Position numbers and translations under genes: made by a program
The notes under the pieces: model-generated
Told to the model about the DNA's origin: nothing
Databases searched by the model: none
Seen by the model: the letters and a program-made list of their open reading frames with translations, nothing else
Assembly (NCBI RefSeq): GCF_003672135.1
Contig: NC_039519.1
Coordinates: 6,944,001-7,008,000, forward strand
Origin: Ooceraea biroi
Lineage: Eukaryota; Arthropoda; Insecta; Hymenoptera; Formicidae
DNA: 64,000 nucleotides
Direction: 5' to 3'
Shown here: piece by piece, positions 23,531-36,001 of the stretch
Layout: every line of letters starts with the position of its first letter
Numbering within the stretch: position 1 is the first letter of the stretch

Positions 23531-26450
23531 TTACAGTTACATCTATGCCGCTTACACAGTATTTATAGGCTGTTGATAGCCCGTTCTATCAAGGGGGTTT
23601 TTCTTGTGGATAAATTATCAGATAATAAAGAAGTGGGATTCCCCTCCTCATAAAATAAGATAGAGTTAAAGTACAGAGTTGGCAATCCTATAATATCAGT
23701 TGCTCATGCTTATTGGCGCAGATACCAGAACGAATACAGGAGTGTTCCGTTTACGTACAGTTGTTGATTGAATCACAGTACGTTGCGTTTTAGTGAATTG
23801 CAATATCCTCAACGCAGTAAGTGCTATAATCGTGTCCAATTGCAATTGGCCAATCATTCGTAGCATCATTTGGCATGTGCTAAGAAACGATATGACAACC
23901 AATTATCTTGCAATGCGTACATATTAAATTAATTAGCCACTAGCAAGAATATTTCTGAAGATATATATTTACTTTTATCCAAAAGCAGATTAATGAGATT
24001 TATAGTTAACACGAAATAAAGTCTCTAGAAACTTACTGCATATCATGAAACTCTCTAAATCACAATTTCTTTAGATTTTTAAAACTTGTCACAATTTTTT
24101 ATATCTAATAATTAATTAATATATATATTAATATATATATAGACAATTTTTAAGTTATTATAAGATAAACAATATTAACTATTTTCATCTATTTGAAGTA
24201 TTTATAGCGTTAAGTGGACTGCATACTAGGGTTGTAGCCTAGTTAGCACTGCGAATGTTACAAAACACTTTCTATCCTTCTTTTTATTTGAAAGAAGAAA
24301 AAGGATAGAAAGTGTTTTGTAGCATTCACAGTGCTAACTGGACTAGCTACACTTGATATTTAAATGCTTCAGAACACTCTTTCTCTCCTTTTTCTTCTTT
24401 CAAATAAAACAAAGGGAAGTATTTTAAGTATCAACTGCAACCGACATTTCACAAACTTCAATAGCAACACTTTAAAAACTTAAAAAAGTGAGGACTTATT
24501 TGAAATTTAAATAATTATATCAGAGTGTTAAAGGAAAGATTAAAACTTTTGCTTAATTCCTATATTAAATAAAATTCTAATTTTATAAGAAAGGAATCAA
24601 ATTAACTTTTACAATTAAAAGAATTGTATCATAAATTTTATGTATTTTAAAAACTGTCTTGAAAGAATTAAATTATTCCGAGGAAAACGATTTTAAGACT
24701 TTTTCTGAATAAAGAAACATAAATATAATTCTTTATCAGATATAAAAGCACCTTCATGTGTTTTTCGAAATATCGTATCACAATAAATAATTAGAATAAT
24801 CGTTTCTACAGAAATCAATAATCGGTCATCACTTCTATTCAAAATGCCATTGCAATTCAAACCTTACAAATGTACAGGTTTACGTGGATGCGCACATACG
24901 CGCTTAAGTAACGGTTTGCACACATCTGCCCCTCATCCCTATACAATAGGGGTACAATAGGGCTCGTAAGGACCCCTTCGCGCTTCTACGAGATGCACAG
25001 TTGGGATCGTGCGCGCACGCGTGCGTACAGACAAGGAGAAATTGGTTGAGAAAACGATTTTGCTATTAAAATTCCCATTTGTCTGATAAAACAATGTCCG
25101 TAGATATAGCATATCTATAGAAGCTATTATCATGATGCAAGAGAAGCATTATTGTGCTATTACCACCTGTTAATGGCTTCATTCTTTCTTGTTATCGATA
25201 ACCCCGATCATCATCAATTAGCGAGAATGCGAATGAAGTTTTCCCTTGGCAGGAAATCATTTTCCGTTGCAGCGTACATGCGTATATACTACATACACAT
25301 TGTACATAATAATTCAAATATTTATTTAATTTATTATATACGATAATTCATAATTTATATAAAAGTTTCTCACAAAATTTTCAAATGCAAAATCAAATTA
25401 ATTGTTCTCATTAATTGTCATCAAAATCTCTATAAAAATTCAATACAAAATTTTGGACAGCATTTCTTTCCAAAAATTTTTCTTTTTCGAACTTTAACGG
25501 TAACATTTTCCTAAATAATGCAAACAAATTTCACAGTTAACAATGGATTCGTATTAACCATTGCACAACTCTTATACAAGGTGAATGTGCACGAATGCTT
25601 TAAATTTCTCTGTTCTTTAAATTCAGCTACGCAACACGCGGATGCGTATGAGTGAGTCATCCACGTGCACACGCATGACGCATTATCACAGGCATTTTAC
25701 ACGCAGATGTTCCAAGAGACGCGTGCCTCCACACTATATCGTCCTGGAGAATGTTACCGTGGTTGTTTGGGGGGCTAGACCCCCGCTCGATCGAACATGG
25801 GGGAGCCAAGTCACACCTGGCCCTTAAACATACCATTGGCGTGATTTCGTGACGTCTTCCAGACCCGAGCAAGCTGGAAAACGTCGATTTCTTGAGACGT
25901 TGCGATTGTGAGACGTGGCTACGCCAATGAGTGTTCCTCAAAGAGACAGACTTATCGCTTCCGAAAGTAAAATGGAGGCAAAATGTCTGTTTGTCTTCAA
26001 AGATACCCAAATTTATTATTAATATTATTAATTGATCGCTATTCATAATTTATTAATTACAATAAATATGTAAATCATGAAGAGAGAGTAAAAGAAGCTA
26101 ATTTAATTATCTCAATATTGCAATAATATTTTAATTTCTTCAAAGCTATCTTTACTTCGATATCTTCGAGATCATCGTTTATCGACAAAAAAATGATCAC
26201 AGCGATAAAACTGCATCGCGGTCGCGAAATCGAACAATTCTACCGTTTTGCATACCAGAACCCGGATCACCTTGTATCCATCGAAGCTCAATTAAAAGGC
26301 TTTCCTGCGTACGTCGTTCTGTCAAAGGGAACGCGCGCTTCGTTACGGTTTGACGGTTACACACGGACGTGCACGGTGATTCGTGTGCGTAAGGGGATAC
26401 CTATGGAGAAACGTATGGACGCCCCATGCAAGCTGCCCCCATAGAAACGA
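23531..26450. other. Intergenic, AT-rich, repeat fragments
   Basis: No gene model can be supported. It contains the hairpin at 24233-24351 with a degenerate half-copy at about 24372-24418, and GC-richer patches at 24880-25030 and 25640-25930. Small open frames are present but none has splice context or recognisable sequence. Confidence 0.5.
24233..24351. repeat. Long near-perfect hairpin
   Basis: Two arms of about 58 bp meet almost without a loop: ACAAAACACTTTCTATCC in the left arm pairs with GGATAGAAAGTGTTTTGT in the right, and GTTAGCACTG pairs with CAGTGCTAAC. Only a few mismatches. Could be a tiny foldback MITE or a small-RNA precursor. Confidence 0.85.
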
Positions 26451-27258
26451 CCGAGGTAAAAAGGGGAGGAGGAGCCGCTGCGTTTTCACACGACTTGGCT
26501 TATGCGCCTCTGGGCGGGGAGGGACGCGAGAGTCGCGCGCGAGTGAGGAAGTCGGAAGTCGGACTTGAGTCAGTCGATTGTGAAGCATTAACACGCTTAG
26601 ATCAATCATCGCTTAGATCAGTCGTGCCTATATGTGTTATCGCACGTGATAACATATATGTATACGTGGATGGAGAATTTATCATCGCTTCAATTTCGAA
26701 ACTTCAATTGAATTTCAACTACAAACTGATAGCTGAGGAGTCTTGAGTGCCATGACTTTGTGATAATCGATTGTGAGCTTCAAAGAGCAACTCCTTTCAT
26801 TAATGTAGTTTCCAATCAAACAGTGAAAGCTTCATTTTAATACAATAATTAAATTTGGAATCATCGATCGACTCGACAAAGTTTTTACATTACCGTCTTG
26901 TTGAAGATCAGGATCCACCAAGGAAGAGTGCCTGTCGCGTGCCGGATTCACCGTTAAGCGTAGCCTATGGGGGTTGCGACGAACACCATACGGTCGTTCT
27001 CCAGTTAGCCACGCGATCACCAGCCGTGGGAGGGTCGTTTCGCTCCGCTGAGTCGTGAAAGCACCCCGTTGGGGTAATATCGCTCCTGGCGCCCTGTGCG
27101 CATCTTGAGCAGCTTGAGGTCTCGCGGGTATTTATCGTGTCTCCTTGCTCGTCCACGACACATTCTAGGAACGTAATAAAATAAGAGAGGATTAGCAGTG
27201 CTTTTTATCTCTCTCTTTATTTCGATTGCTTACGTTTTGTTAAAATAAAAGTGAAAAC
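26451..27258 (+). promoter_or_regulatory. inscuteable 5' region (promoter and leader)
   Basis: A GC-rich block at about 26380-26600 (with GAGAGTCGCGCGCGAGTG) precedes the inscuteable ATG by 0.7-0.9 kb and is the best promoter or first-exon candidate. Short open frames here are probably leader sequence. Exact start site and leader introns are not determined. Confidence 0.4.
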
Positions 27259-30200
27259 ATGAGTGCGTTCAAGAGGTGTCCAAGTAAGGTGTTCTGGGAT
27301 CAAATGGCTTTGCACGATATGGAAAATGAACGTTTCGTAATGAGGAGTGAGCCTGTGCGTTACAGTTTTAATGAATATCTTTATCGAGAAGAAGACGAGG
27401 AAGAGGAAGAAAATTCAAACAGCAAATCAGGAAATGACACGACTGACGATGCAAATATTACTGCAATACATGTTTCTAATAAAAGCAGCGAGAGTGAACC
27501 AAGTCAGGACGTGCGTCACAATTCGTTGACCCGTGATGAAGATGTCGCAAGTCACAGGTATCTTAAATAATTAAAAACATTTACTATTAAATATTATTAT
27601 TGCAATAATAATAAAATTAAAATAACTTTCGCATGTTAAGAATTGTAAAAATATTTAAAAAATTAATAATTTGGAATGAAAAATTTTTATATATAAATGC
27701 ATATAATAATTGCATTATTAATTTTATTAAACGAAGAATGCACATACGTATATTTCTATATTTAAAAAAAGTATAATTTTAATATTTAGGAAAGTGGAAA
27801 ATATGGATAAAGAAGAAGAAGAAGAAGAACATGATAGTGGCGTAAGAAATAGATCTTGCAGCCCTTTGAGCCAAGATTTTAAAAGCCAGGACTCTGGATT
27901 TTCCGATTCTGAAAGATCAGATTGCTCGAAGACTTATGAAAATGCAACTCCAAGGCGGAAGTTGAGGAGGAAAAGGATTAAACGTAGGATTCAGTCACTG
28001 GGAATTGCTTCACCATGGCTAGAAGAGGAATGTTCTCCGATCCCAGCACACACGTCCACACCGAACTCCAGAGTATTTACAAGAAATGGTTTCGAAAAAT
28101 CCGCGAGAAGCTCATCTCGAGAACACAGGTGAGCGAATTAATCGTAAAAAACGTTAATCATTGTTTCAAATGAAAACAACTAAGTTGCTTCATCAAAGTG
28201 AGTTATAAAGAAGAATCAATTAGCAATCTTAGTTTTTCATTTCATTAGAATAAAATAACGCGACACAATCGGGATCAGATTAGATCAACATTTTGCCAAA
28301 TCAGATAGTAAGGATAATTATGCCTGATTTAGCAAACCTGATTCACGTAAAGTAAGTATGCAGTAATGTCGACCTCATTTTATAATAATTATGTCTCGCA
28401 ACAACGAAAGAATGCAGAGTATCTTCTTTGGCTTTCGGGAAACGAATTACTCGTTGCGATAAGATTGAAAAAATGAGTCAATCAATAGGAATGTGACACG
28501 TAAGACACGTAATTTTCTTGCTGCCGTTTTCAATGTAAAGTGTCTGTGTATGTGTGCATGTGAATCGTACGGCGTTTTGTACGGAAAGCGACCGCGCACA
28601 TAAGAATATCATAGGGTCTCTTCTTCTTCTTCTCATGCTCGCCGTCATAATATTCGAGAAATGTGTCGGAGGCTCAAGTGAATGATTATCAAGCCTCGAG
28701 TCGTAAAGGCGCTTCGGCTTATCGTCGGGCCATTGTGCGCATCACACCTTCGTATACACAGCTATCTGATTCTTACAGTGTAACGACGATACAGTTTTAA
28801 ATCTCACCGTACGACAATTCAAAGTGATGATTATTTATTCTGCTTATTAAATAAATATGGATGCGCACTTGCCGCACGAGTCAACATTTTCCTTGGCTCG
28901 GAGACGGATAACATGATTATTAAAACCGCATATCCGCATATATTATGCAGCGTACTGCAACATGCAGACATGTAAATTAGTACCGTGCCGGAAATACACA
29001 ATTTCATCTGCGTATTCTATCGCAAATTGTTACGAAATAAGGATACCAGTTGCCAGGTGCCCTCGTGCCTACAGTCGTATTTTTTTATTAGTCACCGTAT
29101 ACATTCGTGGTGTTGTACGTGAGTCAATGCAACGTGCCGCACGAGGAGAATACGTAAATGAATGAGCGAATGAAGTCGGCTCGAGTAGCTGCGCGAGGTT
29201 TGACTCAACCGCGGTGAGGCTGTGGCTTTCGTCAGTGCGGCGACAGCAAATCTACGAGGAATTCAGCTGCAGCGTGCACCGCCGCGCAGGTGGACGCATT
29301 ACAATACGACGTATCGTATAAGAACATGAGATTAGTCATCGCGTGCGCGGGAAAAGAGCGCTCCTCTAGCTCCTTGCAGCTCGCTTAGCTCGATTAGTCA
29401 GCCGTTCCACCGCCAATCTATTCCTCGCCCCCGGCGCCGATTCCGTCCTCCCGGAAAAATCGCTCGGCGACGATTCCGGGTATATCGCATCGTGATACAT
29501 CTCGCAGTAGCAGGAAAATAATCGTGCCATGCCGACAGTGAAGATTGGTTCGTTATGGTTCATCGTTTAAGGTAGTGTCGTCATTCAGACTACTCAAGTA
29601 AAATGTTAAGAGGCGTTTGTGAGATTATACGGGACATTTAAAAAATAACTTCCAGCATGTATTCTCATTTTCGCAACATCCTATGGATATTTATATGTGG
29701 CCGTGTGTTTTATAAATGTATTTACTTTTGTTATTACGACTTACCGTCGTTGTTATATATTTAAAACCATTTTCTTTGTATTCTAGGCCCAACGAAGAGC
29801 GGAACGACGCGTCGCAAGTACCCTCATTTATTTCGTTGGAGGACGAGTGTCTCGGCGATTTTCTATATGCGTCCGAGCCGCCGGAAGACAACGTTCAGCC
29901 GTCAATAACGAAATCGCGCACTTCCATTGACAGCGCGGAAGTGATTGCCGCCGGCAGGGACGTATTAAATTCTAGAAACTATCGTCAATCGTCGTCCATG
30001 AGAGCCTGGTTGACCGATCTTGCCATGGAAACCGAAAATGAGTGCGGCAGCACGCTTCAAAGCAAGAATCTACCGCGCGGGAGAGCGCAATTGATATCCG
30101 GCGAGAATCACGTGCGAGACTTGAAGATGCTGTGTTCCGCAGCCACCGCGGCCGCGAGCAAGCTTCTGGTCAGCGCAGAACAATTCGAGCGACATTATCG

Positions 30201-31833
30201 AAGCATTGTTGAGTGAGTCTCCGATTTTCTAATCCTTCATATTATGCGTATTTAGATATATCTTTTTATATCAAAATAGTTAGATGTCTTTGTTGCCTCA
30301 AAGGCGTCATATTTGGTTACAAATAGAAATAATTATCTTACTTATTTTTCAAAAATCTTAAAAAGAATAAAAACTAACATTTTTTATGCTGTTATATATC
30401 GGATAAAATATAACAAAATTGTATTAAAAATATTAAAAATTTTATGTATACATATTTTTTTAAATATAATTGATTTATATAATAATTACGTTAATCAAAA
30501 ATATATTATAAATATACTTACGTTAATCAAGCATACCGTCCACAGGAAAATAACACAGCTGGAAGGCGGTAGATCCGAAATGGAGCTCCTTCGTAACATA
30601 GAGGAAGCTGCGTTCTCGATTCTCTCTCAATTAGGATCGCCTCCTCCACGAAGAATTCAGCAGGGTAGTCTAAGGAGTATCCTCGCGCAGTTGCAGAACA
30701 TGAAGACGCACGTTGACGACTCGGTCAACACGCGCTTAGACTTCTATATCGAGGTTGGTAGAGGAATACTATCGTGGCAATTTTATATTCATCGAAACCG
30801 AGACCATGAGCACCTGCTGATCGTAATCATTTTCCAGAAAATAGTCCGCGGTCTCGAAGAGGCTCCACGGGAGGATAACGGTGTAGCTCGAGGTGCTCTG
30901 GCAGCCTTGACGGCGCTGGGATTATCGGACCCTCGCGCGGGCAGCAGCATAGCTCGATGTTCCGGCATCAAGGCGCTCCTGACGTATCTCATCACCACCG
31001 GTCGAGTTACGGACGATCTCGTCGCGATCTCGTTGCGTGCTCTGGCCAGCGCGTGCTCCTCCGTAGTTGCTATCGAGTATTTCGCCAGGGATGGCGGCCC
31101 GGAAATCCTGACGGATCTCCTGAGCGCAGAATCCTCCTCCGAGAAAGAGAAAACTGAGGCCACCGCCTTGGTCGTGCAGATTACCGCACCGTGGACGGAC
31201 GCTCGAGGTCTGCCGTATCTCGAGCCTTTCGCGGCCTCACTGATTCCAGCGCTGAATCAGCTGGTCGAGAGCACCGGCTGCGCTCAGAGCTTGCTGTTGG
31301 CAGCCGCGGCGTTGAATCACCTGTCCAAGTCGAGGCAGTGCGCCCGGATCGTACTGGAGGAGGACAGCGTGAGGAAGATTCTGAGAAGCGTGAAGAAATT
31401 CGCTGGCGGCAACGTGTGGCTGATGGAGCAGGTTGCCGCGCTGATCGGCGAACTGGCGCGCCTGCCCGAGGGTCGATCACACCTGGCGAAGGCTAGAGCT
31501 TCCGTCGCGCTGGTTTCCTTTCTCAGAATGAGGCCACCTGGCCTGGAGGACGCGTACCGACGACTGGAGATTACCGCGACAGCCGCGTTGACGAGGCTCT
31601 GCGTGGAGCCGGAAATCGCGAGACAAGTAGTCGCAGTCGGCGGTGGGGACTGTCTGTCCATCCACGCGGATCCATGCAGGGATAACGAGGTCCAGACGGA
31701 GGAAGAGGAGGTGCAAGTGGAAGCGGGAAGCTTGTTGAGGTACACCAGGTCGTTGAGACGAGCGTGCAAGAAAGCCGCAAGGCAAATCGGCATCGCAAAA
31801 GCCAAAGATCACAGCCCGAACAGTCTGAACTAA
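27259..31833 (+). CDS. insc: Inscuteable homologue (spindle orientation adaptor)
   Basis: Adaptor that links the Par complex (Bazooka/Par3) to Pins/LGN at the apical cortex in dividing neuroblasts. Exons 27259-27557, 27790-28128, 29787-30212, 30546-30753, 30838-31833 give 755 aa with consistent phases and TAA. N-terminal third: acidic runs (EEDEEEEEN, EEEEEEHD) and a basic patch (RRKLRRKRIKRRI). Residues about 284-300, MRAWLTDLAMETENECG, match the Pins/LGN TPR-binding peptide. The C-terminal half is an armadillo-type helical repeat region (ALAALTALGLSDPRAG; AATALTRLCVEPEIARQVV). The last exon is markedly GC-rich. The protein ends NSLN, without the classic C-terminal PDZ ligand known from fly. 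The 1.66-kb intron 2 contains a possible alternative first exon. Confidence 0.95.
29200..29571 (+). promoter_or_regulatory. Possible alternative promoter and first exon of inscuteable
   Basis: A GC-rich block inside intron 2 ends with ATG at 29555, five codons (MVHRL) and AG|GTAGTG at 29571/29572. That phase equals the upstream exon's, so it would splice in frame into the exon at 29787 and yield a protein lacking the acidic N-terminal 212 residues while keeping the LGN-binding peptide and armadillo region. The 5' boundary is approximate; an out-of-frame ATG lies at 29529. Confidence 0.35.
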
Positions 31834-32267
31834 AGAAAATATATGGGAAAACTTGAAAAGTTGATTATCGAAGTCGGAAATCACTCAGAATTGTTACAAT
31901 TTTTGTCATTATTACCGTCAGAATCATATATAGTGAAAAAATAAGACTGTAAATATAACTTATAATAATAATCCATGTATATAGTTATATTTTATATTAT
32001 ATTAACTATATATATATATATATATATATTTTATATTATAGAAATAATAAAAAAGAAATATTTTTGTTAAACATGTATGTACAAATATATTTAACTTTGC
32101 GCATCATATCTTAGATATGAATACATACTGTAAAGACATAGCCATCTAATTGTACTATCACATGTTAAATCACTGTGCCCATAATTCATATCACATATCA
32201 CATTCGTAAAAAGTTTACAAAAATATTAACTATTTGGTACTTATTAATTGATCACGTCACGTCCAGC
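31834..32267. other. Convergent 3' UTRs of insc and MITD1
   Basis: AT-rich, including an (AT)n tract near 32007-32029 and several AATAAA-like motifs. No gene. Confidence 0.6.
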
Positions 32268-33530
32268 TTATTTAGTGTGCTGCTGAAGCTGATTTTTATG
32301 AAAAATGTCTACAGTGGTTTCCAAGCACGGTCTCAGTTCTAGGTCACACGAGCCAAGAACAAACTTGCCCTCCGGTGCCTTAAAGTAATCCAATCCACGT
32401 CCAATTTTTATCACCCATCCATTGCTCAGCCTGAAATGGATATAAAAATTTAACAAAAAACTTCTAGGGCACCACATTTTCCGCGTAATGAACAATTGTG
32501 TTCAGCCTTACGTGATTTGTCTGTCGTGCAACGTTTCAGAGAAGGACAGGTCAAAAGAGATTTGATGGGACGCCAAACTTTCCTTCAGCTCGGCTAATCT
32601 CGCGACTTGATTGGAATCTTCTGAATCGTAAGTCGTGAGCAGAGATATCTTGGATAATGCACAGCATTTCTGAACGGCCAGCTCGCAGAATCTGACCAGG
32701 TTCTGACACTGCAAATAAAAATCCACAATTAACCATAAAATAAAATATGAAATTAATGAAAATGTAAAATTATTGTACGAGTTATGTTTACACACTTGGT
32801 GAAAGGCTCGTATGTACGGATCCTCGATGTCGATGTAGGTGACATTTCCATCTAAGAATCTACCAAAAACGCTCGCGTAACCGTGTCCCGTCGATCCATT
32901 TTCGATTCTAGTCATCTCCCTGTACGTGCCAGCTGATTTTCTCGTACTAATAAATGTTTTCACTTTCTCAGCTCTGTCCAGGTACTCCTTTGTCTTGGCA
33001 GTGAGGTATTGCGCCTTGCGGGCCTCCTTTGACTCTGCACCGTTTTATCATAGATTCTTGAATTGAGTCACACAAGAGTATGACAGTGAAGCTAATAGGA
33101 AACTTGTTTAACCCTTTCGCTACAAAAATCTCTAATGAAAAAAATGTATTTACATCCAGCAACAGTGAAAGACTATAAGCTGTTCCCTTATTCGCTGCTA
33201 GTTTTGGTGAGATCATCCTGCGCTTTTTGTTCAAACGAAGACAAAGTACGCCAGTAGCAGTAACAATGGAACATACACCAGGCATAGTCATCCTAGCGAA
33301 GGGATTAACAAACAGAAAATTGCAGAGACGAAACAAGCGAAAATTGTAGAGACAAGAAGAACGAGAATGATAGATAGATAGATTTGTGAGCGTCGTGGTT
33401 CGTATTTACCTTTCACAGCATCAAGAAGTATTTGTACGCCTTCCTGGTACAAAACTAACGCCATCGTATACCGTTCCTTCGTGTCCATCTCCACGGCTCG
33501 CATGAGAACCGCAGCCGCCGCCGATTCCAT
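32268..33530 (-). CDS. MITD1: MIT domain-containing protein 1 (MITD1)
   Basis: ESCRT-III-binding protein that acts at the midbody in abscission. Four exons: 33530-33410, 33034-32796, 32708-32512, 32430-32268, giving 239 aa, close to the vertebrate length. Residues 1 to about 85 form the MIT three-helix bundle (AVEMDTKERYTMALVLYQEG; KAQYLTAKTKEYLDRAEKV). Residues from about 90 form the C-terminal phospholipase D-like, membrane-binding domain (YASVFGRFLDGNVTYIDIED; LSNGWVIKIGRGLDYFK). It starts at the first ATG of the MIT domain. It is divergent from SUPT7L, sharing a 0.94-kb upstream region, and convergent with insc. All splice sites are GT-AG and phases agree. Confidence 0.95.
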
Positions 33531-34465
33531 TGCGTTTCGGTTGATAATGCGAAACCTTTCCCTCGCTCTAGAAGAACTTCGAAGTCACGCGCGAAGATCG
33601 TATCTGCATCAGGAATTAACTTCTTTTAGTTTTTAGTTATCAGGAATTTATCTCTCTTGTTAGTTTTTAGTTATCGGGAATTAACCTCTCTTAGTTTAGT
33701 CTCCTTCAGGGTCGCCAAATAATCCAAAGGAGGGTTGAAGGCGATCTTGTTCCAACCGGAACAATTTATTAAAAAAAAGTCTCCTTCAGGTTTTAATTCT
33801 GGCGATTTGATCAGATGACTATGGCGATTAAATACGCGTGAGCACGTTGTGTTGTGCGAGAGGAAGGTAAGAAATGATGCACACGATGCACAAGTCTCAA
33901 AGCAGATGCCATGTCACACTCGAGGTTCCTTCTGGAATTCAATGCAAGCAGGTAATATGCTACTTCCTCTACTTCTACTTTCGACTGAAAAAGACGCACC
34001 TGGGATCACTGGCGCCAATTGAGGCCGCGCAACGTACGCACACATGGCAGCAGCCGTGTACGTGTGCTCGGCGCTCGGCGCGCCGCCGAATCTCTGCCTG
34101 CAGAAACTGATATCCAAATGAAACAATGTGATTGGTTACGCGGTTACGCGTTACGCAGAAAATACGTGCCATGTGAATTCAGCCTGAGGGATCGCGAGTG
34201 CGTGGTCTGCTAACTTCACAAATACAGCGTCGTCTTGTCTGACGCGAGAACCACGGCGCGTTACAAATACCAGAGAATGTAATTTCTCCAAATATTGCAT
34301 ATATGCGATTTATGTTATGTCCGAGTAGCAAAGTGATTAGGAGACATTAACATAATGGAGTTATTATATTGATATAATTGATGTCACTTTGCTACTTGAC
34401 TGTTATATAAATATTGATCGTCAAATGAATAACGTAACAGAGTTTTATATATTCTTTTAAGTACC
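33531..34465. other. Shared upstream region of MITD1 and SUPT7L with short direct repeats
   Basis: A degenerate unit of about 40 bp (CAGGAATTAACTTCTTTTAG then TTTTTAGTTATC) recurs two to three times at 33608-33700, and GTCTCCTTCAGG occurs at 33699 and 33779. GC-rich sequence at 34000-34250 is a likely SUPT7L promoter. Small open frames here are not supported as genes. Confidence 0.5.
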
Positions 34466-36001
34466 ATGAAGTCCAGTAAAAGTTTAGCGAATGGTGGCTT
34501 GTGGGGCGAACTGCCAGCACGAGAGACACTCAAGCAAGAAATAATAACGCCAGACCTGATAGAAAATATCTGGCGACAAGTCCTGGATGACACTAATAAC
34601 ACTGACTGTGATTATCGGATTGACCGACAACCCGAGTACTTACAGTAAGTACGATGCTTCTGATGTTCATGTATAAATGCTAATAAATTAAATTATCGTT
34701 GCACACCGTTAACGTTTTATTACAGACTGCCTATGGGAAACCTACATGTATTGAACACTATAAATTTTCATCAGCAATTACGCGCAATGGTAAAAAATTT
34801 AAACAAATCTTTTAATATAAATTAAATATAAATCTTTTAATAGAAATAGATATAAACAGATCTATTAAAAGCAGTAATAAAAGTAAATCTTCTTTTGTAG
34901 GAAGAGGGAACTGTGCTTGGGAACATGACTGTCATAGAGTCGCAGGACACAAAAGCTGTGGCACATTCCAAGAGTCCATTTCACTTTTTACCTTTCCATA
35001 AACCAAAGGGGTACTTGTTATATTCTCAAAAAAACATATTTCTCATGGTCTCACAATTTAAATTGTCATTTATACTAATATTCTAATAATTATTTTAGAG
35101 ATACATTTAAGGATGCCTCTACTGTACATCACCTAACACCGCAAACTGCGCGAAATCTGTTGAAACATTCTGTGACTATCCTGCTAGCTCACATCGGGTT
35201 TGAGAATTCATCGGACGTAGCTATAGAAACCCTCACTGACATCACGGACCATTTCCTGAGGCGGATGACCCTGTTGCTGAAAGCGGCAGTTGAACAGAGC
35301 AATGGATTTCCTGTAAGATTTAATAATACAAAAATTTATTATAAAATTTATTATAAAACTATTAATTTAATTAATTTTACATTATTATATATCCATATTG
35401 TGATTAAATTATTGCGTTTGCCAGGACGCTATGGAAAGGGTACTGCTCGAGACAGGCGTGGGTGGATTGGCAGCGCTCCACGATTACTATCAGGAATACG
35501 TCCTGAAGTACGAAGAGAACACGCGGAAGAAGGTCGAGGAGATGATGGAGAAACAGAGGCAACTTGAACTTAATCCTTGTAGTACTAAGTATTGGATCGC
35601 ATTAAACCGTTGATACGATATCGATCCTCAGACAGCCGCGTTATATCGAGATAATATCTGTCAATTGTTCAGGATGGTCCTAGACGAGGCGGCCAGCAAG
35701 TTGCAATTCGAAGAGCTGGACGAGTTCGGCAACGTGTACAGGGAAGTGCCAACGTTGCAACTGCTCGATCCCGAGATGGGCTTCCCGCCCAGTTTGGACG
35801 CCGGCTTCCAAATGCTGTACAGCCTCGAACAGGATGAGTAGGTTTCTTCATGTAGGGAGCATGCCGCCACACGAAGTGATAAAATATCTTAGTGCTTCCA
35901 GATTGAACAATATAGAAGTGGAAGAGGAGGAGGTGAATGTGAGCGATTCGCCAAATACGGGGCAACAATCGAACGTATCTCTAGATAAAAAAAGATATTG
36001 A
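34466..36001 (+). CDS. SUPT7L: SUPT7L / STAF65-gamma, SAGA complex subunit
   Basis: Structural subunit of the SAGA histone acetyltransferase complex; its bromo-associated histone fold pairs with a TAF10-type partner. Exons 34466-34644, 34726-34789, 34901-35010, 35099-35312, 35425-35558, 35673-35837, 35902-36001 give 321 aa. The histone-fold region is in exons 4-5 (QTARNLLKHSVTILLAHIGF; DITDHFLRRMTLLLKAAVE), followed by FPDAMERVLLETGVGGLAAL. The junction after 35558 is uncertain: it works only with a GC donor (AG|GCAACT). Reading straight through instead meets an in-frame TGA at 35611-35613, after which the same frame is open again. The acidic C-terminus (IEVEEEEVNVSDS) comes from a last exon that overrides an in-frame TAG at the preceding donor. 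Confidence 0.9.

Noticed and set aside
23696..23902. 68-codon minus-strand frame considered as a transposase remnant.
   Set aside because: No transposase motif or terminal repeats could be seen.
30789..31884. Several frames of 66-162 codons on both strands.
   Set aside because: Shadows of the GC-rich last exon of inscuteable.
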